Assembly (NCBI GenBank): GCA_902635985.1
Contig: CACPPZ010000002.1
Span: 5,001 to 69,000 of the forward strand
DNA: 64,000 nucleotides
Reading direction: 5' to 3'
DNA from: Paracoccaceae bacterium
GTDB lineage: Bacteria; Pseudomonadota; Alphaproteobacteria; Rhodobacterales; Rhodobacteraceae
Part shown: piece by piece, positions 9,458-19,418 of the stretch
Layout of the letters: the number at the start of each line of letters is the position of its first letter
How positions within the stretch are numbered: position 1 is the first letter of the stretch
Made by a program: the position numbers and the translations under genes
The notes under the pieces: model-generated
What the model saw: only the letters and a program-made list of their open reading frames with translations
Database searches by the model: none
Told to the model about the DNA's origin: nothing

Positions 9458-12400
9458 ATGGCAACCCCAAATCAAATTGATGAAAGTACTGAATACTGGG
9501 CTAATGTTTTAAACAAAAGCTGGGGTGTAGAAGCAAAATTAACCAAGTTAGACGGTGAATACGATTTAAACTTTTTAGCAGTTAGCTCTTCTAACCAGCC
9601 TTTAATTTTGAAAGTAATGCGAAAGAAATGCCCTGACTGGTTAGTTAGAGCACAAATTTCAGCTATGCAGCATGTAGAAAAAGTTGCTAATTTGCCTAGC
9701 ACGCCAAAAGTTTTTTTGAACCAATCAGGGCAAAGCTTCATAGAAGTGGCCGACGAGGCGGGAAATGTTCGAGTTGTTTGGGCTTTAAAATATATTCCAG
9801 GTCAGTGTTTAGCAAAGTTACATACAAAACCCTTAAATTTGATTGAAGAAATTGGAGAGGCACTGGGTGCAACGACCAACGCACTAAGGGGTTATAAAAA
9901 TAAAGACCTTGAACGAACATTTAAATGGAACCTCATGGAGGCAGGTTGGATAGATGATCACCTAATTTGTATCGAAGATAAAGAACGCTACAAAATAGTT
10001 AAAAATATTTCAGAAAACTTCAGCAGATGTTTGCCTGAGCTAAAATCATTTAATCGGCAAGTTATACAAAATGACCCAAATGATTATAACATAGTAGTTT
10101 CCGGCGATTATGACAAAAAAAAATCGTTGTCTGGTATAATTGATTTTGGGGATATGTGTATATCGCCGCGTGTTTGTGAAATTGCAATTGCAGGGGCGTA
10201 TATTGTTTTAGGAACTCCTAATCCAGAGAAATCCTTAGTCGCTTTGGTATCTGGGTTCAATCGTACTTGTCCCCTTTCAACTCCTGAGATTGATTTGATT
10301 TGGGACTTGCTTTTGATGCGTTTAGCAGTCAGCGTTGTCAACTCTACAATGCTAGCAATAGAATTCCCAAATGATCCTTATGTCACCGTATCGCAAAAGC
10401 CTGCCTGGGATTTTTTGGAAAATAATAAGATAAATCAAGAACTTCTTAAGTGTCGACTGAGAAAAGCTTGTGGTAAAGAAATTGTAGCTAATGAAGAACG
10501 AATACGATCTTGGATTTATAAAAACCGTGGAAATTTTAGCCAGGTTATTGAAAACCCATTAGAAAATGCACCATTAGTATCTTTAGCAATTGAAAACTCT
10601 GCTATCCCTGAAAACCCTTTCAAATTATCAGAAAAAGAAGCAAAAGAAATTGGGTCTGATACAACATGCGAGAATGAAGTATTTCTGGGCTATTATAACG
10701 AACCAAGACTGATCTACACAGCCCCCGAATTTCGTTTTGGACGATACAAAGCAAGTGATCGTCGCACAGTGCATCTGGGAATTGATATTTTTGCTCCCGA
10801 AGCACAGCCTATTTTTGCACCACTGGATGGTCAAATTGTAGCCATCGAGAACCGTACGAATGGACTTGACTATGGCGGGATGATAATTCTTAAACACAAA
10901 ACTGACGATAACGATATATTTTACTGTTTATATGGTCACCTAAACCCAAATTTTCCCAAACGACATAAAGTTGGTAAGAAGATTAAAAAGGGAGAACAAT
11001 TCTGCGTTCTCGGCGACATTAGTGTGAATGGTGGTTGGGCTCCTCATTTGCATTTTCAAATTGCTTTAACAACAAATGGTCTTGAAAATGACTGGCCAGG
11101 GGTTGCAGATCCAGACGATCTAGAATTTTTTAATGCATTATGTCCTAATCCTGCAGCTATTTTAAATTTACCTGATGAGAAGGTAAATTTTTTGCCAACG
11201 CAGAAGACAGAAATATTCAACAAGAGAAAAGAAAATTTTTCAGGTAACTTACGGTTGTCATATGACGATCCAATTTTGTTTTTTAGGGGGTGGAAAACTC
11301 ATCTATTTGATGAATGGGGCAGATCATACCTAGACGCCTATAATAATGTTCCTCATGTCGGGCATTCTCATCCTAGGATACGCAATGTAGCATCCGAACA
11401 ACTAAAAAAAATTAACTCGAATACGAGATATCTGCACCCAAACCAATCAGATTTAGCAGAAAGTATTCTGTCAAAATTACCAGAAAATTTTAAAGTATGT
11501 TTTTTCGTAAATTCGGGTTCAGAAGCTAACGAACTAGCTATTCGTCTGGCGCGTGAATATACAAAAGCGAGAGGCATGATCACTACAGATCATGGCTATT
11601 TTGGCAATACAACAGGTGCTATCGATCTATCTGCCTACAAATTCAATAAACCTGGCGGTGTTGGGCAACCAGATTGGCTAGAACTAGTAGAAATTCCCGA
11701 TGACTATAGGGGCACCTATAAAAGAGGTGACCCCAGGTGTGGGGAAAAGTTTGCCAGTCAAATCGGTCAAGCAGTAGAAAACCTGAAATCGAAAAATCAA
11801 AAATTATGCGCGTTTATCGCAGAAACGTTTCCATCAGTTGGAGGCCAAATTATCACGCCACAGGGTTATTTGGATAAAGTTTATAAATTAATACGAAAGC
11901 AAGGAGGGCTTTGCATAGCCGACGAAGTTCAAACCGGGTTGGGGCGTCTTGGTGATTATTATTTTGGTTTTGAATATCAAAAAGTCTATCCCGATATTGT
12001 TGTTCTAGGCAAACCAATTGGGAACGGCCATCCAATTGGGGTGGTTGCAACAACCGAAAAAATTGCAAATAGTTTTGATAACGGTATTGAGTTTTTTTCC
12101 ACATTTGGAGGTTCGACGCTGTCCTGCGCTATTGCAAAAGAGGTAATTGAAATAGTTGATCAGGAAGGTCTTCAGTACAATGCGAAAGAAATGGGAGTAA
12201 AGTTAAAAAAGGGACTAATAAATCTTCAGGAAAAGTATCAATCGATTGGAGACGTTCGCGGCATGGGTCTCTTTGTCGGTATCGAGTTCATTGACAAAAC
12301 CGGCAAAGAAAACACGAGGCTTTGTACTTTTGTCAAAAATCGTATGCGCGAATATCGCATTCTAGTTGGCAGTGAAGGACCTAAAGATAACGTCTTGAAG

Positions 12401-12487
12401 ATTCGTCCTCCATTATCGATAGAAGCAGACGATATCGATATGATCATAGAAACTCTTGATATCATCCTTGCAGAAGAAGATTTCTAG
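9458..12487 (+). CDS. Fusion protein: phosphotransferase (APH/hydroxylysine-kinase-like), M23 peptidase-like and class III aminotransferase domains
   Basis: 1009 aa; QNDPNDYNIVV...GIIDFGD kinase-like motif; HLGIDIF...HLHFQI LytM/M23 motif; ADEVQTGLGRLG and LGKPIGNGHPIG class III PLP aminotransferase motifs. Confidence 0.88.
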   Translation: MATPNQIDESTEYWANVLNKSWGVEAKLTKLDGEYDLNFLAVSSSNQPLILKVMRKKCPDWLVRAQISAMQHVEKVANLPSTPKVFLNQSGQSFIEVADEAGNVRVVWALKYIPGQCLAKLHTKPLNLIEEIGEALGATTNALRGYKNKDLERTFKWNLMEAGWIDDHLICIEDKERYKIVKNISENFSRCLPELKSFNRQVIQNDPNDYNIVVSGDYDKKKSLSGIIDFGDMCISPRVCEIAIAGAYIVLGTPNPEKSLVALVSGFNRTCPLSTPEIDLIWDLLLMRLAVSVVNSTMLAIEFPNDPYVTVSQKPAWDFLENNKINQELLKCRLRKACGKEIVANEERIRSWIYKNRGNFSQVIENPLENAPLVSLAIENSAIPENPFKLSEKEAKEIGSDTTCENEVFLGYYNEPRLIYTAPEFRFGRYKASDRRTVHLGIDIFAPEAQPIFAPLDGQIVAIENRTNGLDYGGMIILKHKTDDNDIFYCLYGHLNPNFPKRHKVGKKIKKGEQFCVLGDISVNGGWAPHLHFQIALTTNGLENDWPGVADPDDLEFFNALCPNPAAILNLPDEKVNFLPTQKTEIFNKRKENFSGNLRLSYDDPILFFRGWKTHLFDEWGRSYLDAYNNVPHVGHSHPRIRNVASEQLKKINSNTRYLHPNQSDLAESILSKLPENFKVCFFVNSGSEANELAIRLAREYTKARGMITTDHGYFGNTTGAIDLSAYKFNKPGGVGQPDWLELVEIPDDYRGTYKRGDPRCGEKFASQIGQAVENLKSKNQKLCAFIAETFPSVGGQIITPQGYLDKVYKLIRKQGGLCIADEVQTGLGRLGDYYFGFEYQKVYPDIVVLGKPIGNGHPIGVVATTEKIANSFDNGIEFFSTFGGSTLSCAIAKEVIEIVDQEGLQYNAKEMGVKLKKGLINLQEKYQSIGDVRGMGLFVGIEFIDKTGKENTRLCTFVKNRMREYRILVGSEGPKDNVLKIRPPLSIEADDIDMIIETLDIILAEEDF

Positions 12488-12575
12488 CGAAGTTACAAAG
12501 CTACGAAATCAGTTTGATTGACAAAATTGTGTGCACTTGCGACATTTCCACGAGATCAAGTAATTGGAGATATTT

Positions 12576-12899
12576 ATGAAGGTTTTTTTTCTTGGAGCAT
12601 ATAGTGCAGCTGGAATGCAAGGCATGATGAGCAGTACCTATGCCACTAGAGTGGCAGCGGTAAAAAAAATGATTGAGAAAGTAGGTGGCAAACTCGGTGC
12701 TGTTACATATCTTCAGGGTCCATTTGATGTCATTGCAGATGTTGAGGTCGATGACTATGAGACCGCCTCAGGTTTGCACGCGAACATGATGCTTTCTGGC
12801 GGTTGGGATGAGCTTTTAATACTTCCAGAAATGGATGTTGATAAGGCAATAAAAGCAGCTAGAACCGCCGGGGACTATCCCATGCCAGGTCAAGAATAG
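12576..12899 (+). CDS. GYD domain-containing protein
   Basis: About 107 aa; pattern AAVKKMIEKVGGKLGAVTYLQGPFDVIADVE resembles the GYD family; GGAGA ribosome-binding site before ATG 12576. Confidence 0.7.
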   Translation: MKVFFLGAYSAAGMQGMMSSTYATRVAAVKKMIEKVGGKLGAVTYLQGPFDVIADVEVDDYETASGLHANMMLSGGWDELLILPEMDVDKAIKAARTAGDYPMPGQE

Positions 12900-12935
12900 A
12901 AGAAAAGAAAGATTCCCATTACTTTAAAGCAGGAT

Positions 12936-13005
12936 GACGGTGTACTTGGACCGCGCAGTTTTTCAGATTATATTCTGCTGTGTAGGTTCAGCAGAGGCCA
13001 CCGTC
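12936..13005. other. Structured intergenic element (nested hairpins), strand unknown
   Basis: GACGGTG (12936-12942) pairs with CACCGTC (12999-13005); inner hairpin TCTGCTG (12974-12980)/CAGCAGA (12989-12995). Confidence 0.4.
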
Positions 13006-13163
13006 CCCTCCAATACTTTATCACAAATTTTGAAATAAAGCCAAATAAATGAATGTGAAGGTTTTTAAGAAAACACAAACAAATAAGTTGTGTTAAAAGT
13101 GTTTACCTAAGCACTCAAAAAACTAAATACCTTCTAATACTGTAGGAAAAAAAATTTGCCTTT

Positions 13164-13364
13164 ATGAAACCAAAACAAAAAAATAAATCAAAGTTTAATG
13201 GAAAAAAAGCACCGTTATTTTTTGCTTTTCTATATCTGATTCTGTGTTTTGTAAGTATCTTTTCGATTGACCCAGTTTTATGGTTTTTAAAGTACGCTGC
13301 ACTATTTGGGGTACTGACGGCGGTTTTATTAATAGCTTATATCATTCGCACTGATGAGCTTTGA
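13164..13364 (+). CDS. Small hypothetical membrane protein (66 aa)
   Basis: Lys-rich N-terminus followed by two hydrophobic segments; ATG start and no overlap with other genes. Confidence 0.5.
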   Translation: MKPKQKNKSKFNGKKAPLFFAFLYLILCFVSIFSIDPVLWFLKYAALFGVLTAVLLIAYIIRTDEL

Positions 13365-13478
13365 AAATAGTGTCTCCCAACTATTACGCATTTCTTAGTC
13401 TTAGCGTTTCAACGTAAACCGTGCTAACATAATATCTTATTAACTCGCTGTTTCAACTAACTTCGAAAGGAACCTGAG

Positions 13479-14492
13479 TTGGATAACTCAAGCTTGCAAT
13501 GCATTAATCTTGGCTCAATCGAAACTCGCTATTCGGAATTGTCATCATTAATATTGAGAACACCAACTACAAAACTATCTTCGCCCTTCTTAAGCGACCT
13601 AATTAAGGACAGCGAAATTTATCTGAAACTTGAATGCTTTCAATATTCTGGAACATTTAAAGCCAGAGGTGCACTTTCGGTAACCAAGCAAATTATAAAA
13701 GAGAATAAAAAATTTGGCATCACGGCTGCCAGTGCTGGAAATCACGCTATTGCTGCTGCGTGGGCGGCAAAAGTTGAAAAATTATCTGCAAAAGTAGTTA
13801 TGCAGACATCAGCAAATCCATTCCGTATTTCGCTTGCGAAAACTTATGGTGCAGAAATAGTTATGAAAGAAGGTGGTTTAGCCGCTTTTGCAGAAGCAGA
13901 TAGGCTCATGAGGGAAGAAAATAGAACTTTCATCCATCCATTTGACGGTATTGATACGACTTTGGGCGCAGCTGGCGTTGGTTTAGAACTAATCGAAGAC
14001 TATTCTGATTTAGATGCTGTTGTAGTTGCTGTAGGCGGCGGCGGACTAATTTCAGGAGTGGCCGCGGCGGTAAAACTTAAAAACAAAAACTGTAAGATAT
14101 ATGGTGTGGAACCGATTGGTGCAAATAGTATGGCACAATCGATAAAAGTTGGAAAACCCGTAACTTTGAATTCAGTCGATACTATCGCCGATAGTCTTGC
14201 ACCCCCAATGGCACTTCCCTTCAGTTATTCTGTTTGTAAGAAATTTGTCGATGAATTTGTGGCTGTAACGGACAAGCAAATTTGCGCAGGTTTATCACTA
14301 CTCCAAGAGGAAGGTAAATTGGCAGTTGAACCAGCTGCTGGTGCTGTTCTTGCTGGAGCTATTTGGCCACTACGAAAAAAATTAGTAGGCAAAAGAATTG
14401 GATTAGTTATCTGCGGTGCCAACATCGACTCTCAAACCTATGAGAGATTTTTAAGACAGGGCTCTCGCACAATTAACGAAGAATTACTTTAA
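13479..14492 (+). CDS. Threonine/serine dehydratase-like PLP-dependent enzyme
   Basis: LECFQYSGTFKARGA PLP-lysine motif, SAGNHAIAAAWAA, VVAVGGGGLISGV; TTG start. Confidence 0.88.
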   Translation: MDNSSLQCINLGSIETRYSELSSLILRTPTTKLSSPFLSDLIKDSEIYLKLECFQYSGTFKARGALSVTKQIIKENKKFGITAASAGNHAIAAAWAAKVEKLSAKVVMQTSANPFRISLAKTYGAEIVMKEGGLAAFAEADRLMREENRTFIHPFDGIDTTLGAAGVGLELIEDYSDLDAVVVAVGGGGLISGVAAAVKLKNKNCKIYGVEPIGANSMAQSIKVGKPVTLNSVDTIADSLAPPMALPFSYSVCKKFVDEFVAVTDKQICAGLSLLQEEGKLAVEPAAGAVLAGAIWPLRKKLVGKRIGLVICGANIDSQTYERFLRQGSRTINEELL

Positions 14493-14520
14493 ATTTAATG
14501 GATTTAATATCTAGCAAGTT

Positions 14521-15045
14521 TTATAATTTCTCAAACATAATAGTGACTTCTCCTAGAGGGACTCCAAATTTAGACATGTAAGCTTTATTTAGCATTCGAT
14601 CCTCAGATATGAGCCACATATAGTCATCAAAAGTTACACGCATAGTGCCGTCCGGAACCGGTAAGTCAATAGTATAGTTCCAATAAAAAGTATCTCCATC
14701 TTCTAAACCTTCTGCTTGTCCAATTACTCCTTCTGCCTCCCCACTCCATGCTTGTTCTCCTGTCTTTTTAAGATACCAAATTCTTTGTTCAGTTGTTCCA
14801 TCTGAATAATCAAAATCTTCAGTCAGTTTGAGATTTGTTCCATCCCATTCACCGGTCATATTAACTATGAAACGCCGGCTTACATTACCCAGAACATCTT
14901 GAAACTGTCCGTAAGCCACTAAGTCGCCAACCAAAAATTTCTCTAAATCTAACTGCAAATTCGATAGCTTTGGATCATCTAAAGAGGGTTTGAGGCCACA
15001 ACCTGAAACAAAAAATAAAATAAATACAGCTACAATATACTTCAT
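14521..15045 (-). CDS. DUF3833-like lipoprotein
   Basis: Lipobox FFVSGCG; body pattern resembles the DUF3833 family. Confidence 0.7.
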   Translation of the reverse strand: MKYIVAVFILFFVSGCGLKPSLDDPKLSNLQLDLEKFLVGDLVAYGQFQDVLGNVSRRFIVNMTGEWDGTNLKLTEDFDYSDGTTEQRIWYLKKTGEQAWSGEAEGVIGQAEGLEDGDTFYWNYTIDLPVPDGTMRVTFDDYMWLISEDRMLNKAYMSKFGVPLGEVTIMFEKL

Positions 15046-15426
15046 CGGGAAAAGTCCTATTTATGAAAATTCGGTAGAGTGACAATTAGCAGTCAATCGG
15101 ATACGCTTTCTTTCTTTATTTTTGGGACCGGTACTACCCACAATTAAGAACATAGATGCTTTTAAGCTAGGACGTAACTGCCTCTCTTGTAGAAATTAAT
15201 TAGTACGGGAAAAGCTTTATTCAATTCTTATGCAAATGAGCGCATGATAGTTATGTAAATAAGTTACTAAATGATGTGAAGCTTATTAGGCCTCTAGAAA
15301 TAAGTATCAAAATTCTTAGAGCTAATATAGACAACTGCTATCGTACTTACGATCCAACAGGCAACTTTTGAAAGACATTCTTTTAAACAAGGTATTAATT
15401 AAAACTTAAATCTAGGTTAAATTTTA

Positions 15427-16857
15427 ATGATACTTGGAGAGAGCATATTGAATCAGATAATGGAAAACATACCCACTTTTTTATCTATATTAACACTTGG
15501 AGCCGTAGGTCTCACGCTTTTCTGGCGCTTTGGAAAACCCTATTCATCTCAAAAACCAAATATCACCAGCAATGAAGTCTACTCTGAATTATCAAAATCA
15601 AAAGAAGAAGCTGCAAAGTTTACCGCTTTGGCGGAAGAACGAAAACTTGAAATTGGGCGACTTAAAGATGATTTAAAAAATCTTCGAGAAAAAATTGATG
15701 AGCAAAACACGCAACTTCGAGAGCATTCTAATACAATAACCAAAATTCGTGCGAAAAATGAAGCAGAACAACAGGCTGCCAATGAAAAAATAGAAATTCT
15801 CACTAAAGTCAGGCGTGATATGGAAGCTCAGTTTAAGGAATTGGCGGAAAATGCTCTAAAGGCTCAGGGAGAAAGTTTTTCCAAAGCAAATATCGAGAAA
15901 CTGGAAGCTACTCTTATGCCTCTCAAAGAACATGTAGGGCATTTTGAAAAAGAGTTGCGCCAAGTTCACGAGGAAACAGTAAAAGATCGTGAGCGCTTGA
16001 AAGTAGAGATTTTACAGCTCTCTAAACGCTCAGAAGCAATATCCCAAGAAGCAATTTCTCTTACAAAAGCACTTAAAGGTGATACGCAGATACAAGGCGC
16101 ATGGGGAGAAATGGTTCTAGAAAGTATTCTTGAACGTTCTGGCCTTAGGGAGGGTGAGGAATACGAAACACAGGCTCATCGAACTGGATCGAGCGGCGAA
16201 AGACTGCGGCCCGATGTTGTAGTTCGAATTCCGGGAGGTAAAAGCCTAGTTATCGACAGCAAAGTTTCTCTCTTAGCCTACAATGAAGCTGTGAATGCGG
16301 AGACTGATGCAGATGCACTTACATCACGCAAACGACATCTGACTTCAATTAAAAACCATATTAATGCCCTATCTGCAAAAGGGTACCAGACAGCTGAGAA
16401 CTCAACTGTAGATTATGTAATTCTTTTTGTGCCAATTGAGGGGGCTTTATCAGAAGCGCTTAGAGAGGATCCTGCTTTAACTGAATATGCTCTTGAAAAA
16501 AATATTACAATTGCGACCCCAACAACACTGATGATGGCCCTGAAAACAATTGCCAATGTTTGGGCAGTTGACCGGCGGAATCAAAACGCCGAATTGATTG
16601 CAGATCGCGCAGGCAAACTGTACGATAAAGTATATGGATTTGTACAAAGTATGGAACGCGTTGGAGAGCGACTAGATCAAGCACAAGATTCTTACAGTCA
16701 GGCGTTCAGTCAGCTTTCGAAAGGAAGAGGAAACGTAATTTCTCAAGTTGAGTCACTTAAAAACTTAGGTGCAAAGGCAAGCAAAACGATTAAAACAGAA
16801 TTTGATAATAGTGATGATAACACTGTGAAATTAAAGAGCATAAAAAACGAAATTTAA
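15427..16857 (+). CDS. rmuC: DNA recombination protein RmuC
   Basis: N-terminal TM and coiled coil, then GAWGEMVLESILERSGLREG...RPDVVVRIPGGKSLVIDSKVSL. Confidence 0.95.
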   Translation: MILGESILNQIMENIPTFLSILTLGAVGLTLFWRFGKPYSSQKPNITSNEVYSELSKSKEEAAKFTALAEERKLEIGRLKDDLKNLREKIDEQNTQLREHSNTITKIRAKNEAEQQAANEKIEILTKVRRDMEAQFKELAENALKAQGESFSKANIEKLEATLMPLKEHVGHFEKELRQVHEETVKDRERLKVEILQLSKRSEAISQEAISLTKALKGDTQIQGAWGEMVLESILERSGLREGEEYETQAHRTGSSGERLRPDVVVRIPGGKSLVIDSKVSLLAYNEAVNAETDADALTSRKRHLTSIKNHINALSAKGYQTAENSTVDYVILFVPIEGALSEALREDPALTEYALEKNITIATPTTLMMALKTIANVWAVDRRNQNAELIADRAGKLYDKVYGFVQSMERVGERLDQAQDSYSQAFSQLSKGRGNVISQVESLKNLGAKASKTIKTEFDNSDDNTVKLKSIKNEI

Positions 16858-16909
16858 AAAAATTAGTTCTGACTAATCACGTATTTTAAACAAAAATCTC
16901 GTACTGATA

Positions 16910-17686
16910 TCAAAATTCACTGTTCATTAGCGCCTCAAGCATTTTTTGCACTGCAGGCTTTTGCAACAAGATCATCCAACGCTTAGTCGAGGAACTAGCC
17001 ATAGAGTCCTCGAAAACGTCAAGGACATCGCTCAAACTCAGATCAAATGGGGAGGCAAATAAATCTAACTTGCGCATATCGCCTGTGACTATGTTAGAGT
17101 TAATTAATCTTGGACCAGTTGGGGTAGCGTTAGAAGTAGTCAGTAAATAATTAACAGGAGATGATAAAAACACTTCGAATGTACTTTTTATATCTTCATA
17201 ACTTAAATGAAATAAACAGTCCCGACATAACATAAGATCTGCATTTGGAAGTGGTCCCTTAGTCAAATCTAGGTGAATAAAGTTGATATTTTTATCACTG
17301 TATTTTTGATTATTGGTATTGATTAAATCCCGAACAATATCTCCACCTATATATTTGATTGATAAATCGCCTATCACAAAACGCATCCAATTAAAATCGC
17401 CGCATGGTGCGTCTAATAAAATATTTATTTTATATTTCTTGAGTAAATCTGGTAGTTTGTTTCTAATATCTTGCGTATTTTCAAAAGTTGAGCCTTCTCC
17501 GCTTCTAGACTCTAAACTATTCCAATGATTTGATTTATAGATTTTTGTAAAACGGTCTGCCGGTCTATCCAAGCCTAAAATTAATTCTCTTCGCTGGCCC
17601 GTCAGTGACTTACCTATAATTAATTTTATAGTCCCAATAAATCCAAATTTCGAAATGCGGGAACTAATTTTTTTTATCAGACCCAT
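16910..17686 (-). CDS. Class I SAM-dependent methyltransferase-like protein
   Basis: LLDAPCGDFNWMRF motif I, YIGGDIV, LMLCRDCLFHLS. Confidence 0.75.
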   Translation of the reverse strand: MGLIKKISSRISKFGFIGTIKLIIGKSLTGQRRELILGLDRPADRFTKIYKSNHWNSLESRSGEGSTFENTQDIRNKLPDLLKKYKINILLDAPCGDFNWMRFVIGDLSIKYIGGDIVRDLINTNNQKYSDKNINFIHLDLTKGPLPNADLMLCRDCLFHLSYEDIKSTFEVFLSSPVNYLLTTSNATPTGPRLINSNIVTGDMRKLDLFASPFDLSLSDVLDVFEDSMASSSTKRWMILLQKPAVQKMLEALMNSEF

Positions 17687-17791
17687 TAGATCACCACCTT
17701 AAGCACCACAGCTTTTCTCAACCAAAAATTACAAAAGCCTTTTCTCGCGCCAATATACCGCAATTAATCTATAACTGATAAAATTATTTTT

Positions 17792-17868
17792 TGGCGACCC
17801 CGGAAGGACTCGAACCCTCAACCTATTCATTAGAAGTGAATTGCTCTATCCAGTTGAGCTACGGAGTC
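17792..17868 (-). tRNA. tRNA-Arg (anticodon TCT), CCA encoded
   Basis: GACTCCG/CGGGGTC acceptor stem, ATTCA-CTTCTAA-TGAAT anticodon arm, GGTTCGAGTCC T-arm. Confidence 0.94.
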
Positions 17869-18077
17869 GCGTGAAGTTTATCTAGACCGATTATCCAGAG
17901 ATTACAAAAGGAAATTTTAAATCTTATCTGATTTTACTATCACTATCTAACAAAATTGACCGTATAAGAATACAAATGCTATTTATAAAATTTTTTAAAG
18001 AGTTTATATTTCATTGATGAATAAATATCTTTGCCTCTTGATGTTTTTCTATCTCCATCGTAAATAAACTCTTGGAT

Positions 18078-18152
18078 TGGGGTGTAGCCAAGCGGTAAGG
18101 CAACGCTTTTTGGTAGCGTGTACCGTAGGTTCGAATCCTACCACCCCAGCCA
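18078..18152 (+). tRNA. tRNA-Gln (anticodon TTG), CCA encoded
   Basis: TGGGGTG/CACCCCA acceptor stem, ACGCT-TTTTGGT-AGCGT anticodon arm, GGTTCGAATCC T-arm. Confidence 0.95.
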
Positions 18153-18158
18153 CCCTTT

Positions 18159-19418
18159 TCAAAGTCCACAAGTTTCTGAAATGTAATCTATTGCACTTAA
18201 CCTCCGGTATTCAAATTCGGCACCCAACCTCCCAATTAATCCAAAAATATTTCTGCGCGGAATTTCTAAAAACGGATCCAATATATTTGGATCACCACTC
18301 AAAAATAATGCCATCCGTTTTCCAGCAATCAGTGCTGTATTCATTCCGTGCCCACCAAAACCGCAAAGAATTGATTCACGATCGCTAAGCTTACCCACAT
18401 AAGGCATGAAATGCGAAGCGTATGCCATCAAGCCTGACCACGCATAGTCAAACTTAATATTGTCTCGCTTCATTTCCTCCACCATTGCAGGAAGGTGTGC
18501 TTTAATATTTTTCCAACCCATCCGTTTAATACTATCGACTGATCGTTGCGTCAGTGCACTTACGCCCATACCCCATAATAATCTATCATCCGGAAGACGC
18601 CTAAAATAATTCCCAGCTCGGCGATCATCACCTAAAGCCATCTTAGTAGGGATGTGTCTCTCTAATATCGTTGGCATCGGAGAGGTAACACAAATAAATG
18701 TCTGAATGGGGAGAAGAAACTTTTTTAAAATTGAATTTTTTCCAATTGAGTATCCCCCGGTAGCCCAAATCATACGTTCGGCGGATATTCGATTTCCATT
18801 TGAAAAGCAAACCTCAGTGCCGCTAACCTGCACAGCACCAGTATTTTCAAAAACTTTCACTCCATGACCTACCACTTCTTGCGAAAATATTTTTAAAAAA
18901 TTAAGTGGGTGAAAATGGAATGCTTCATTATCAATTTTACCCCACTTGTACCGTGGGCCAACGACAAATTCCTTTAATTCTGTCTCATCTAATCTTGCAT
19001 TTATTTCCGGCCTATACCCTCGCAGACCTAGCGAAATTATGCCTGATATAGGCTGAACTTTTGCATATTTTGCACTGAAGGCGCGCGCGCGCATCCATTT
19101 CAAACCATCAGCACCAATTGACGCAAGCTCTTTAGATACTACCGGTCCAACAAGCCTGGAAATTTGATCCGATCCAGCCGCCCAGCCCGCGGAGCAAAAA
19201 CCCCCGTTTCGTCCAGATGCCCCAGAACCTATCATCGAATGTTCGCAAAGGGCTACGCTGGCACCCATTTCAGCTAAATGATACGCACAGGAAAGCCCAG
19301 CCAAACCGCCGCCAACAATACAAAAATCAAAGTTTTTATTTTGGATTACTAGCGAAGACTGCCAGCTCTGCGAAACACATGTGTCATCATACCAAGTTCG
19401 TGAATAGACAGCGCTCAT
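18159..19418 (-). CDS. FAD-dependent oxidoreductase (DAO family)
   Basis: FCIVGGGLAGLSCAYHLAEMGASVALCE Rossmann motif, SGRNGGFCSAGW, CGFGGHGMN. Confidence 0.88.
   Translation of the reverse strand: MSAVYSRTWYDDTCVSQSWQSSLVIQNKNFDFCIVGGGLAGLSCAYHLAEMGASVALCEHSMIGSGASGRNGGFCSAGWAAGSDQISRLVGPVVSKELASIGADGLKWMRARAFSAKYAKVQPISGIISLGLRGYRPEINARLDETELKEFVVGPRYKWGKIDNEAFHFHPLNFLKIFSQEVVGHGVKVFENTGAVQVSGTEVCFSNGNRISAERMIWATGGYSIGKNSILKKFLLPIQTFICVTSPMPTILERHIPTKMALGDDRRAGNYFRRLPDDRLLWGMGVSALTQRSVDSIKRMGWKNIKAHLPAMVEEMKRDNIKFDYAWSGLMAYASHFMPYVGKLSDRESILCGFGGHGMNTALIAGKRMALFLSGDPNILDPFLEIPRRNIFGLIGRLGAEFEYRRLSAIDYISETCGL

Noticed and set aside
19081-19093. GCGCGCGCGCGC tract (possible Z-DNA)
   Set aside because: Short and explained by Arg-Ala-Arg-Ala codons within the FAD oxidoreductase gene
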